From: Roseovarius aestuarii
GTDB lineage: Bacteria > Pseudomonadota > Alphaproteobacteria > Rhodobacterales > Rhodobacteraceae
Direction: 5' to 3'
NCBI RefSeq assembly: GCF_019966515.1
Contig: NZ_JAIMIB010000024.1
Span: 1 to 46,912, forward strand
DNA: 46,912 nt
A model generated the notes under the pieces. That model saw only the letters and a program-made list of their open reading frames with translations, made no database searches and was not told the DNA's origin. The first letter of the stretch is position 1. Each line of letters opens with the position of its first letter. Shown here one piece after another: positions 34,119 to 42,101 of this stretch. Position numbers and translations under genes: made by a program.

Positions 34119-35216
34119 ATGGGCTTCAAAATGGGGATCGTGGGCTTGCCCAATGTCGGTAAGTCGACGCTGTTCAACGCGCTGACGCGGACGGCGGCGG
34201 CGCAGGCGGCCAATTTTCCGTTCTGCACGATAGAGCCCAATGTAGGTGATGTGGCCGTCCCGGATGACCGCCTTGATAAGCTGGCGGATATTGCCAAGTC
34301 AAAACAGATCATTCCGACGCGCATGACCTTTGTGGACATTGCGGGTCTGGTCAAAGGGGCAAGCAAGGGCGAGGGGCTGGGTAACCAGTTTCTGGCCAAT
34401 ATCCGCGAGGTCGATGCGATTGCCCATGTGTTGCGCTGCTTTGAGGATGGCGATGTGACCCATGTAGAGGGCCGAGTCGATCCCGTCGCTGATGCGGACA
34501 CGATTGAGACCGAGTTGATGCTGGCCGATCTGGAAAGCATCGAGAAGCGGCTGCAGAACATAATTCGCAAGGTGCGGGGCGGCGACAAAGAGGCGGTGCA
34601 GCAGGAACGGTTGCTGAAAGCGGCCGTCGAGGCGCTTGAGGATGGCCGTCCAGCGCGCAGCGTGGAAGTTGATGATGAAGACGCGAAGGCCTGGAAAGGT
34701 TTGCAGCTTTTGACGACAAAGCCCATTCTCTACGTCTGTAACGTTGATGAGGCAAGCGCTGCTGAGGGCAACGAATTCTCGGCAAGAGTTGCACAGATGG
34801 CGACCGATCAGGGCGCGGCGAGTGTCGTGATTTCGGCGCAGATCGAGGAAGAGATCAGCCAGCTTGAGCCGGACGAAGCTGAGATGTTTCTGGAAGAGAT
34901 GGGTCTTGCCGAGGCAGGGTTGGATCGTTTGATTCGGGCGGGCTATGACCTGCTTCACCTCGAAACCTATTTCACCGTCGGCCCCAAAGAAGCGCGCGCC
35001 TGGACGATCCGCACAGGCACGTCGGCGCCCAAGGCGGCGGGCGTGATCCACGGCGATTTCGAAAAAGGGTTCATTCGGGCCGAGACCATTGCCTATGACG
35101 ATTTCGTCTCATTAGGCGGTGAGCAGGCGGCGAAGGAAGCAGGCAAGATGCGTGCCGAAGGAAAAGGCTATGTCGTCAAGGACGGTGATGTGCTGCATTT
35201 CCTCTTCAACACCTGA
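34119..35216 (+). CDS. ychF: Redox-regulated ATPase YchF (OLA1 family)
   Basis: 365 residues from the ATG at 34119 (GGAGG 7 bases upstream, inside the longer frame). G1 motif [12 protein letters not shown], switch region FTLIEPN-like [25 protein letters not shown] (G3) and the altered G4 NVDE, then a C-terminal TGS domain (about 280-365, [14 protein letters not shown]). YchF binds ribosomes and hydrolyses ATP. Universal gene. Confidence 0.97.
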   Translation: MGFKMGIVGLPNVGKSTLFNALTRTAAAQAANFPFCTIEPNVGDVAVPDDRLDKLADIAKSKQIIPTRMTFVDIAGLVKGASKGEGLGNQFLANIREVDAIAHVLRCFEDGDVTHVEGRVDPVADADTIETELMLADLESIEKRLQNIIRKVRGGDKEAVQQERLLKAAVEALEDGRPARSVEVDDEDAKAWKGLQLLTTKPILYVCNVDEASAAEGNEFSARVAQMATDQGAASVVISAQIEEEISQLEPDEAEMFLEEMGLAEAGLDRLIRAGYDLLHLETYFTVGPKEARAWTIRTGTSAPKAAGVIHGDFEKGFIRAETIAYDDFVSLGGEQAAKEAGKMRAEGKGYVVKDGDVLHFLFNT

Positions 35217-35806
35217 GCACTGGAATTGGGGCCGGGACGAGGTCTGGCTTTCTGATATCTTGAACCCGAGTTCCGGTTGATCGGGCCGCAATCAGCGAAG
35301 TGCATTTTTTCAGATTTCGAGGGGCATGGTGCCTCTCGGAATGACGTTTTTGTAGGTGTCGGAGTCAAGACTGCATCCGGCGTCATGGTCGTAAGTTATG
35401 CCGATATAATTCGCGCATAATCGCCCGGCGGTCGGGCGCGCCCGTCTCCGGCCTCAAATGGCTGTCCGACAATATTCCGCACTTTAGAACGCTTGCGTCC
35501 GGAACGACATTCAGGCGCTGGACACCTGCGTTTGACTGACAGGCGGGTGAAGCAGCGTTCGGTGCATGCAAACGAAATTTACCACTGACTTCCTAAGACT
35601 TCAGGCAGCGATGTAACTACCAGCAATACCGGGGGCTGAGATCAGCCCGCGTCAGGGCGTCCGGGGCGACAACGTCCCCGACTTCCCGGGAAATATCAGG
35701 AATATCAGTAACGGTCCTCTATGGGCCACGGCACTCAGCCTGGCATCGCAGCTTTAATCGGTACCAATGGCCCGTTTTGGGTCGGATACAAGGAAAGAAA
35801 GCATCT
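35217..35806. other. Non-coding stretch of 590 bases after ychF
   Basis: No ORF here looks real on either strand. The stretch holds a probable ychF terminator: CGAGGGGCA (35318-35326) pairs with TGCCTCTCG (35330-35338) with one G-T pair, then GAATGACGTTTTTG. A GCCCG/CGGGC hairpin lies near 35420. AAGGAAAG before the ATG at 35807 is the ribosome site of the next gene. Nothing else identified. Confidence 0.5.
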
Positions 35807-36169
35807 ATGCCTGATGTAAAAATCGACAATTTTGCAATACACCAGCACGTGACCGACGGTCCTCTGCGACAGGGTGACGGCGCTATGCTGCACCGTGCGG
35901 ATGGCACCTATGCGGCGGCCAACGATCAGGGTGTTTGGAATGACCTCTATGTCTCGGTCGACGAGGATTATCTTCGGAGCCTTCTGGACCTCCAACCGCC
36001 GCCCCCTCCGCCGCCCCCTCCTCCTCCCCCTCCGCCGCCGCCCCCTCCTCCGCCCCCTCCTCCTCCCCCTCCGCCGCCGCCCCCTCCTCCGCCCCTACGA
36101 CGGCGGACGTGCATAACGCGGCGGAATTGGCTTCGGCCCTTTCATCAGCACAAAGTGGCGATGTGCTAA
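35807..36169 (+). CDS. N-terminal part of a frameshifted polyproline-linker/beta-helix protein
   Basis: As read, 120 codons: an unknown N-terminal domain of about 63 residues (MPDVKIDNFAIHQHVTDG, RADGTYAAANDQGVWND), then a run of about 33 prolines, then out-of-frame arginine-rich sequence to a stop at 36167. If one C is restored in the run at 36092-36095, the frame continues as PTTADVHNAAELASALSSAQ into the beta-helix ORF, giving a 432-residue protein. AAGGAAAG lies before the ATG. The N-terminal domain is not recognised. Confidence 0.55.
   Translation: MPDVKIDNFAIHQHVTDGPLRQGDGAMLHRADGTYAAANDQGVWNDLYVSVDEDYLRSLLDLQPPPPPPPPPPPPPPPPPPPPPPPPPPPPPPPPPLRRRTCITRRNWLRPFHQHKVAMC
36014..36091 (+). 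repeat. Two perfect 39-bp tandem repeats coding polyproline
   Basis: 36014-36052 and 36053-36091 are identical 39-base units made of CCT, CCG and CCC codons (13 prolines each). The unit starts CCCCCT; a third unit would begin at 36092 but has CCCCT, one C fewer. The short G+C-rich repeat and C runs make this a site prone to slippage or assembly error. Confidence 0.9.
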
Positions 36170-37104
36170 CGCTGGCGCCTGGTTCCTACGGCAATTGTCC
36201 GTCGATTCCGAACGGCGTGACCATTCGGGGGGCAGACCCGGCGAACAAGCCGGAATTCTCGAAGTTCACCATTAACCGCCGCGACGGAATCACGCTGTCC
36301 GACATACATTGCCGATATACGTACAAGTCGGGTGATTCAGATTCGACGAATAAGTTCCTGATCCAGGACAGCACCAACATCAAAGTGCTTGGCTGCAAGT
36401 TCCAGGGCGATTTCGACGGGAATGGTGCCGGCAAAGGCCGCGGCCTTCGGATGTGGGGCGCCAACCAAAATGTGCTGGTGGAACGCTGCGAATTCGTTGA
36501 CTGGTGGAAAGGGCTTGGCGTGAATGGCAAGAACATCACCATCCGGCTCTGTGACATCCACGGCATCAGGTCAGACGGCATCAACACCGGTAGTGGCGAG
36601 AACTATTTGATCGAACTGAACTATATCCATGATTTTGGCACGCCCGGCGGCGCGTCCGATCACAGGGATATGATTCAGGCCATCGGTGGTGCGAAGGGTA
36701 TCACGATCAAGGATAACTTCTTTGATCAGAATAACGGCCTCTACGCGCAGGGTATCTGGTCGGATCACAACAGCACGGACAGTGATCTGACGATCACCGA
36801 CAATGTTATGATCATGTCGCACACCAACTGCATTGCCTGGATCAGTTTCTCGAACGGGGTGGTTGACCGGAACCAGGTCGCTCAGTGGCGTGATGCCAAC
36901 GGCCAGGCGCGTCCCGACAATAACCCGGGTGTGGCGATTCCGAAGATGAACATGAATGGGACGCTGACGAGCTTCATGGGCAACCAGGCTCCGAGCATCA
37001 TCAAGCCTGCATCTTCTGATCCGTCGAACCAGGTGACTAATCTGGACGACAAGGCGGTTCGCGCACAGGCACGGGCGGATGACCGCTGGATTCACTTCTT
37101 CTGA
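36109..37104 (+). CDS. Right-handed parallel beta-helix domain protein, C-terminal part of the frameshifted gene
   Basis: 332 codons open from a GTG at 36109 (VHNAAELASALSSAQSGDVL), not a convincing independent start: no ribosome site precedes it. Sequence such as LTLAPGSYG, NGVTIRGAD, NIKVLGCKFQGDF, GLGVNGKNITIRLCDIHGI, NYLIELNYIHDFG and GITIKDNFFDQN has the repeating asparagine-rich pattern of PbH1 coils, as in polysaccharide lyases and surface adhesins. It is likely an exported or surface carbohydrate-active protein; export signals are not evident. A terminator follows 13 bases after the stop. Confidence 0.75.
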   Translation: MHNAAELASALSSAQSGDVLTLAPGSYGNCPSIPNGVTIRGADPANKPEFSKFTINRRDGITLSDIHCRYTYKSGDSDSTNKFLIQDSTNIKVLGCKFQGDFDGNGAGKGRGLRMWGANQNVLVERCEFVDWWKGLGVNGKNITIRLCDIHGIRSDGINTGSGENYLIELNYIHDFGTPGGASDHRDMIQAIGGAKGITIKDNFFDQNNGLYAQGIWSDHNSTDSDLTITDNVMIMSHTNCIAWISFSNGVVDRNQVAQWRDANGQARPDNNPGVAIPKMNMNGTLTSFMGNQAPSIIKPASSDPSNQVTNLDDKAVRAQARADDRWIHFF

Positions 37105-37116
37105 TCTTTGACCAGA

Positions 37117-37155
37117 GCGCAGGCGGTCATACTTAAGATCGCCTGCGCCGTTTTC
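37117..37155 (+). terminator. Intrinsic terminator after the beta-helix gene
   Basis: GCGCAGGCG (37117-37125) pairs with CGCCTGCGC (37140-37148), nine perfect base pairs and a 14-base loop, followed by CGTTTTCC. Confidence 0.7.
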
Positions 37156-37281
37156 CGGGTTGATCCGGCTCATGATGCGTCCGTTGCGATCCCCGACACT
37201 GGGAACAGGCAGTGGGCGCATTTTGTTTCTGATCCTGTCGTTTCGGGCGTCCCGTTGGTGGGGCCTATCGGCGGGCTTCCA

Positions 37282-37317
37282 TGCGCAAAAAAATCGCGGA
37301 GATCCATTTTTTGCGCA
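37282..37317. repeat. 11-bp perfect inverted repeat upstream of tRNA-Ser
   Basis: TGCGCAAAAAA (37282-37292) and TTTTTTGCGCA (37307-37317) with a 14-base loop, 55 bases upstream of the tRNA. It could act as a terminator in either direction, given A/T runs on both arms. Confidence 0.55.
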
Positions 37318-37371
37318 ATCCGTCCACATACCCCTTGTATTGCCATATTATTTGAAGATAGACCCACCAGC

Positions 37372-37461
37372 GGAGCTGTGGCCGAGTGGTCGAAGGCGCT
37401 CCCCTGCTAAGGGAGTAGGCCCGGAAGGGTCTCGTGGGTTCGAATCCCATCGGCTCCGCCA
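37372..37461 (+). tRNA. tRNA-Ser (anticodon GCT)
   Basis: 90 bases with encoded CCA. The acceptor stem GGAGCTG pairs with CGGCTCC (one G-T pair), the D-arm begins GGCCGAGTGGTCGAAGGC, the anticodon loop is CTGCTAA (GCT), a long class-II variable arm follows (GGCCCGGAAGGGTCTC), and the T-arm is GTGGGTTCGAATCCCAT. All serine-tRNA features are present. Confidence 0.97.
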
Positions 37462-37630
37462 CCCACACCATTCTCTGTCAGCACAGCCGACATTTCCCTG
37501 TTTTACCCCGACTTTCCGGGGTCTTGCGCTGTGCCTTCTGCGTGGGAGACACCTATGATCCAGTCGACCAGGGCAGAATCCCTCGGCCGTCTCTGCCGCC
37601 AGCATCACGCGCTTCGGTTGGGTTTGATTT

Positions 37631-37700
37631 TCCCTGCTAACAGGGAATTAACAGGGAACTTTTTCACAATTTACAGGGACATTTCCAACGGGAGCAGGGA
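37631..37700. repeat. Cluster of CAGGGA hexamers near a recombinase remnant
   Basis: TCCCTG (37631-37636) and CAGGGA (37641-37646) form an inverted repeat, and CAGGGA recurs at 37652, 37674 and 37695. A further TCCCTG lies near 37494. They fill the gap between tRNA-Ser and the recombinase remnant and may be remains of its recombination site. Confidence 0.5.
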
Positions 37701-37714
37701 ATGAAGCGCGCAGA

Positions 37715-38512
37715 TCAGGGAAGGTTAAAATCCTGGCTGAACCCGTAAACCCGCGCCTGCATATCCCAGTCGAGCGGGGTCGGTTTTCGGATGATCTTTT
37801 CCAGGGTCAGTTCTGGCGGCTGACTGCCAACGAGGATCGTTCTTTGGATTTTGGGCGAGAGGAAGGCGAGTTGGGCTCGGGTCCGTACATATGACTCAGA
37901 GTGTCTGGTTGCGGCGGCGATATCGCTCAAAGATTTTTCGCGGCGAAGGTCGGCTGTCGAGATATGTGCCCGGGCCAGCGCGCGCAGCATCGTTCTGTCG
38001 GACTCGGGTTCTGGGTCGCCAGCGACGATCTTTCCCTCAACGCCCCGTCGACGCAATTCGAAGGGCGCTTGGATTTGCAGCGCGGAAGGATCAATTTGGC
38101 TAGGTTCCAAGCCAAGTTTATTTGCCAACTCCGTCGTTTGGAGATTTAGGACGATGCGTCCTTTGGCGAGTTGGCCTCCCGCCGTTATATTTGGGAGAAG
38201 CTCGTGCGCACCTTTCCGTAGCTTCTTTATTAGATTCTGAGCCTTGGTACAGACTGCGTCGCCAATCTGAAGATCTGGCATGACGCAAATCCGATGACCA
38301 CTGGCCAGATCGCTCGGGTGCTGCGCGATGATGTCCGCAACTGCCTGCTCCAATGCCACTGCGGGCAAAGGCCAGCCACTTGGATCGGTACCTCCGGAGA
38401 TCAGGCGATTGGAGACATAGTAGCGCAGCCTTCGTCTATGACGCTTGGTACGTGTCGGCGCCAATCGGCCTCCGGTCTCGTCCCGGAGATCAAAGCGGCG
38501 CGGAGCAAAATT
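37715..38512 (-). pseudogene. C-terminal remnant of a large serine recombinase
   Basis: The reading frame opens after a stop at 38513 with FDLRDETGGRLAPTRTKRH, which corresponds to the zinc-ribbon end of a large serine recombinase, followed by RRLRYYVSNRLISGG, helical C-terminal sequence and the usual ending (TPLDWDMQARVYGF). The catalytic resolvase domain and its serine, normally about 150 residues at the front, are missing, and there is no plausible start codon (TTG at 38464 is the first). A decayed integration gene beside tRNA-Ser, most likely from an older element. Confidence 0.75.
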
Positions 38513-38660
38513 TCAGTTTTTCAGCACCTGCTTGAGCCGAGTGAGATCGGTCGGATGAAAAAGGAGGGGATGCTTCCGCCGAAGACCTATAGCTCATAAA
38601 AACCAGTGGGCGGCTGCTTCAGTGGCCGCCCTTAGATGTTGTAGAGTTGTTGTAGAACAT

Positions 38661-38690
38661 AAAATGGGCGGTCTCTGCGGATCGCCCGTT
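38661..38690 (-). terminator. Terminator of the disrupted tRNA-Lys gene
   Basis: GGGCGGTC (38666-38673) pairs with GATCGCCC (38680-38687, one G-T pair); on the minus strand a T-rich CATTTTAT follows. It lies 25 bases beyond the 3' end of the tRNA-Lys fragment, in the place of the tRNA's original terminator. Confidence 0.5.
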
Positions 38691-38714
38691 TTGCTTGATT
38701 ATCAAGATGTTCAG

Positions 38715-38764
38715 TGGTGAGCCGTACAGGATTCGAACCTGTGACCCACTGATTAAAAGTCAGT
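38715..38764 (-). mobile_element. Attachment site: 3' half of tRNA-Lys(TTT)
   Basis: Read leftwards, the 50 bases are the anticodon arm (ACTGA-CTTTTAA-TCAGT), variable loop, T-arm (ACAGGTTCGAATCCTGT), acceptor strand ACGGCTC, discriminator A and CCA of tRNA-Lys. The D-arm and 5' acceptor strand (expected GAGCCGT) are absent on the right, where the sequence becomes unrelated. This is the partial copy left at one junction of an integrative element; the tyrosine integrase starts 188 bases to its right. Confidence 0.85.
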
Positions 38765-38864
38765 TTTCATCCAGCTTCCTGACTATGTCCGAGCTTGTCT
38801 CTATTAGTCCTTTTGTATCTGACTTTTAGTAAAAACGCGCCTTTAAATAAAGACTTTGCGACTT

Positions 38865-38945
38865 GTCCCCCAATCAGGAAACGTCTACAGTTATCCGTAG
38901 TCGTCCACCACAAGCCAGCCGTTTTTGTCCCCCATATGTCCCCCA
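38865..38945 (+). repeat. Three GTCCCCCA repeats between att and integrase
   Basis: GTCCCCCA occurs at 38865-38872, 38927-38934 and 38938-38945, all in the same direction between the attachment core and the integrase start. Position and direct repetition suit integrase arm-type binding sites. Confidence 0.5.
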
Positions 38946-38951
38946 ATTAAT

Positions 38952-40196
38952 ATGCGTAAGAAACTCACCGACCGCTTCCTGGAAAAGATCAAACCGTCTG
39001 AGGGCGGTCGCGTGACATATTCCGATACATTGAGACCTGGCTTGCAATTAAGGGTGGGCTTGCGGAAAGCGTCTTGGGTTTACGAAAAGAGGGTGAAAGG
39101 TGGTCCTAAACGAAAGCACACTCTCGGGGCATATTGCACCTGGACTACATCAGGCCAGCGCATACCTGTACAGATTGGCCTTAGTGCAGCCCGCGAGCGT
39201 GCTCTCGAAATCGAACTGGAAGCAGGACAGGGTGTTGACCGTGTTGAACTGGCCGAGCGGACCAGACTTGCGAAAGAGCGAGCTGTAGCAATCAGGATGA
39301 CTGTTTCCGAAGTGCTCGACATTTATGAACGATTGAAGCTTTCAACATTGAGAACTGGCGAGGAGCGCGCAAGAGAACTCCGCAAGGTGCTGTCGACTTA
39401 TCCACACTTTCCAGCCAACGATTTAACTAAGGCAAACCTGCAGGCCATTATTGATGAGAAGGCGGCGGCAGGTAAGTTTGTTTATGCAAATCGCCTGCGG
39501 TCTTATCTCCGCGCGTTTACCCACTGGGCATCACGCCGCGACTATCTGAAAGAAGACGTAGGTTTTGATCTTGAAGGCACGGGAAGGGAAATGGCGCGCG
39601 ACCGGGTTTTATCGGTTGATGACGTTCGCAGCATTTATCGGGCAACCTTTGAGCTTGGTCCATTGTGGGGTCCAATGTTCCGTCTCCTGGTTCTGACAGG
39701 CCAGCGGCGCGGTGAAATTGCGACGTTGCGTTGGTCGAATGTTGATTTGAAGGCGCATCAACTTACTTTGGCAGGTTCGCAGACCAAGAACGGAAAACCA
39801 CACATTACGCATTTGTCTGCACCGGCTAGTTCAGAACTCGAAGAATTATCATGTGGCCGCGACAGTTCCGAGTTTGTATTCACCACTACTGGGAAAACGC
39901 CCTCGTCCGGCATTTCCAAAGCAAAGCGAAACCTGGACAAGTTGCTTGGGGATGATATTTCGCATTGGCGACTGCACGATTTGCGTAGGGCAATGGCAAC
40001 AGCATTGGCAGAAGCTGGCGTGCCTGAAGGTGTTGTAGACCGCATTCAAAACCACTCCGCGTCGGGCAGTGCACCCAGTGCTGTTGCGCGGGTCTATCAG
40101 CAATCAAACTTGTTGCCACAACGTGCCGTTGCGCTGAATCGATGGGCTGAGATGGTAACACATAAATCCCCTAAAATTGTTCGCCTGAATGGATGA
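38952..40196 (+). CDS. int: Tyrosine-recombinase integrase
   Basis: 414 residues from the ATG at 38952 (a TTG at 38925 is possible; no clear ribosome site). The N-terminal third is an arm-binding/DUF4102-like region (MRKKLTDRFLEKIKPSEGG, SDTLRPGLQLRVG). The catalytic domain shows LTGQRRGEIATLRW (Arg252/253), Lys279, HDLRRAMA (His342, Arg345), NHSA (His368) and the nucleophile in ARVYQQ (Tyr382). All catalytic residues are present, so it is probably active. It integrates the element at tRNA-Lys. Confidence 0.95.
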   Translation: MRKKLTDRFLEKIKPSEGGRVTYSDTLRPGLQLRVGLRKASWVYEKRVKGGPKRKHTLGAYCTWTTSGQRIPVQIGLSAARERALEIELEAGQGVDRVELAERTRLAKERAVAIRMTVSEVLDIYERLKLSTLRTGEERARELRKVLSTYPHFPANDLTKANLQAIIDEKAAAGKFVYANRLRSYLRAFTHWASRRDYLKEDVGFDLEGTGREMARDRVLSVDDVRSIYRATFELGPLWGPMFRLLVLTGQRRGEIATLRWSNVDLKAHQLTLAGSQTKNGKPHITHLSAPASSELEELSCGRDSSEFVFTTTGKTPSSGISKAKRNLDKLLGDDISHWRLHDLRRAMATALAEAGVPEGVVDRIQNHSASGSAPSAVARVYQQSNLLPQRAVALNRWAEMVTHKSPKIVRLNG

Positions 40197-41103
40197 GAAT
40201 AAGAAATACGAGGGCAGCTTAAGAGCGAAAGTCTGCAAAGATGGGTCGGAAGAATATTGGTGTGAACTGGTTTCCCACGGCATCCCGCACAGAAAGAAAC
40301 TAAGCTCAGGTTTGACGCTTTTGGAAGCTCGTTCTCAAGCCACTCAGTTGGAACGTGAGCAAATCAATGAGGAAATTGCGAGGCGTCAGTATTTCCATGT
40401 CGAGAGTTCGGGAATCAGCCGTGGTGTGTCGGGTGATTTGGCAGAGACCAAGGTGGGGAAGTTTCTAATTCGCGAACTTGAGATTGAACTCGATAATCTA
40501 TCCAGCGAACAGCTTTCGGAGTTCCATTTAACGATATTGAAGATGCATTCGCCGCAACCCTACGACATTTCTGGAAAAGACTTGCGTGCGAGTAAAAAGA
40601 AAATCAAACAAGCTCAAAGTGCCCTTTCAAAGATCCTAAACCTGATGGATGAACTTAGGTACGCGCCTACTGAGAACTTCCTGAGCGCATCGATGCCGGG
40701 CGTTTTGGAAACAGTATTTTCATTGTCGCAACACTTGATCGAAGTTGAACGCCAAATTGAAGTCGATTTGCACCTTCGTAGTAAAGCACCAAAAGGTGAT
40801 CATGCAAAAAAATACTTCTGCGAGCTTGCGATCAGAGCTTTCTTGACTTGGCAGCGTGATTGGCGTGATGACCAAGATATAGGCATAACATACCCCGAAG
40901 ACTGGCGGGGTTCATTCAAAACTACAATTGTAGACGGTGAGCCAGGGAGCCCAATGCTTGTGTTTGTCGATAGGGCAACAGAAGATTTTTATCCAGACAT
41001 ATTGGGATGGGATTTCAATGCTCATCATTATGCCAAACAACTTAAGTATTTGGTTGATCGCCCAGACTCTCAACTGGACCTACCCGTTCGAAAGCGTGAA
41101 TAG
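40189..41103 (+). CDS. Hypothetical protein coupled to the integrase
   Basis: 304 residues, start overlapping the integrase stop by eight bases (ATGGATGA), so translation is coupled. Not recognised. It begins with a short basic segment resembling a second integrase-type arm region (YEGSLRAKVCKDGSEEYW, then GIPHRKKLSSGLTLLEARSQ), followed by charged helices (KKKIKQAQSALSKILN) and an aromatic-rich C-terminal part (FLTWQRDWRDDQDIG, YPEDWRGSF). No membrane segment or catalytic motif. Lower G+C than its neighbours. It may assist excision or modulate the integrase, but that is only suggested by position. Confidence 0.8.
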   Translation: MDENKKYEGSLRAKVCKDGSEEYWCELVSHGIPHRKKLSSGLTLLEARSQATQLEREQINEEIARRQYFHVESSGISRGVSGDLAETKVGKFLIRELEIELDNLSSEQLSEFHLTILKMHSPQPYDISGKDLRASKKKIKQAQSALSKILNLMDELRYAPTENFLSASMPGVLETVFSLSQHLIEVERQIEVDLHLRSKAPKGDHAKKYFCELAIRAFLTWQRDWRDDQDIGITYPEDWRGSFKTTIVDGEPGSPMLVFVDRATEDFYPDILGWDFNAHHYAKQLKYLVDRPDSQLDLPVRKRE

Positions 41104-41189
41104 CGGAAAACCGTTCGGTTTGCACTTTGGCCTAATCTACTCTGCTAATCGAAAGTGCCCCCATGCATCCAAGATAGCATGAGGAAAAC

Positions 41190-41543
41190 ATGACCTACCC
41201 AATTGCCGATCCTTCCGTCCGCACTAATGCTGTAATCGAGAGCGCGCGGGGCTTGCACGCAGTCCAAGGCTTTGATCCCGAAGACGCCGTTCAACTGACC
41301 GCATATCAGGAGTACGTCAAGAACTGTCTCGTCCAATTGGTTGCCATGTACGCGTGCTCCAAGCGCTACCTGAAAATTCCTGAAGCTGCGGACTATAGCG
41401 GTCATAGTCGCAGCGCTCTTTACGAAGCTCATAAGCGCGGTGAACTGATCTTCACCAAGTTCGGTGGTGCAACTCGCATCGAGAAAGCCGACCTTGATGC
41501 GTTTCTCGATAGCACAGGCGTCAAAATCGAAGCTGCCGAATAG
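41190..41543 (+). CDS. Excisionase-family helix-turn-helix protein
   Basis: 117 residues. The C-terminal 55 or so form an AlpA/Xis-type winged helix: YLKIPEAADYSGHSRSALYEAHKRGELIFTKFGGATRIEKADLDAFLDS in outline, with the signature RSALYEAHKRGELI and RIEKADLDAFL. The N-terminal half is an unknown helical part. GAGGAAA precedes the ATG. A likely recombination directionality factor or element regulator. A terminator follows. Confidence 0.85.
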   Translation: MTYPIADPSVRTNAVIESARGLHAVQGFDPEDAVQLTAYQEYVKNCLVQLVAMYACSKRYLKIPEAADYSGHSRSALYEAHKRGELIFTKFGGATRIEKADLDAFLDSTGVKIEAAE

Positions 41544-41547
41544 AAAT

Positions 41548-41583
41548 ACCCCAGCCGGACGGACCGGACTGGGGCTGGTTTTC
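41548..41583 (+). terminator. Intrinsic terminator after the excisionase-like gene
   Basis: CCCCAG (41549-41554) pairs with CTGGGG (41569-41574), with an inner CCG/CGG pairing, followed by CTGGTTTTCTT. It separates the early int/xis module from the replication module. Confidence 0.7.
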
Positions 41584-41645
41584 TTAAGGTAGCAACCAAG
41601 CTTCTAGCGCAGTTCAGTTGTCCTTTCGACTTGAAGGAGCTCGAA

Positions 41646-41807
41646 ATGAAACAAACAGTCAACATACTCCCGAAAAGCAAGTGCTGCACAATGCGCCGTC
41701 CTATGTCGCCACTGGAACAGCGAGTTCGCTTCATCCTTTGGCAGTCTGGCGTCTCTGGTGTCTCCGCGCGCAGCATTGCCCACCATATCTATGGAGCGAG
41801 CCTTTGA
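41646..41807 (+). CDS. Small hypothetical protein (53 aa)
   Basis: MKQTVNILPKSKCCTMRRPM then SPLEQRVRFILWQSGVSG and SARSIAHHIYGASL. AAGGAG stands 6 bases before the ATG at 41646, and the stop shares a base with the next start (TGATG at 41805-41809), so it is probably translated and coupled. The SGVSARSIAHHIYG stretch resembles a helix-turn-helix recognition segment. Function unknown. First gene after the terminator at 41583. Confidence 0.65.
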   Translation: MKQTVNILPKSKCCTMRRPMSPLEQRVRFILWQSGVSGVSARSIAHHIYGASL

Positions 41808-42088
41808 TGAGTAGCCACCACGAAACGGCCGACAGCTATCACGCCGAACTTGCCCGGCATGGCAAGCACCGCGTCATCATCTGCAAGGATGGCCATCAAT
41901 ACATACTCCAATACCTCAAGAAACCGGGGGCTGAGAGTCCTTGGGTGGCAATCGCATATTGCACCACCAAAATGGCCCTTATCCGTCTCAGCCTCGACGT
42001 GGAGCCGGGCCTTGAGCCCGGATTGAAGGCACTGCCTGAACGGGCACGATTGTCTGAGAAGCAAACACCACTTCTTTCCCCATTCTGA
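41807..42088 (+). CDS. Small hypothetical protein (93 aa)
   Basis: MSSHHETADSYHAELARHGK, then HRVIICKDGHQYILQYLKKP and WVAIAYCTTKMALIRLSL. Not recognised by me as any named family; the CKDGHQYILQ pattern is common among small phage and island proteins. Coupled to the preceding 53-aa gene through TGATG. Followed 13 bases later by the primase gene. No catalytic motif. Confidence 0.65.
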   Translation: MSSHHETADSYHAELARHGKHRVIICKDGHQYILQYLKKPGAESPWVAIAYCTTKMALIRLSLDVEPGLEPGLKALPERARLSEKQTPLLSPF

Positions 42089-42101
42089 AGGGATCTCATT
42101 A

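Noticed and set aside
36001..36091. Proline repeat region as a CRISPR or minisatellite outside genes
   Set aside because: It codes in frame for polyproline within a gene.
37851..38240. Plus-strand ORFs opposite the recombinase remnant
   Set aside because: Antisense to clear recombinase sequence on the minus strand.
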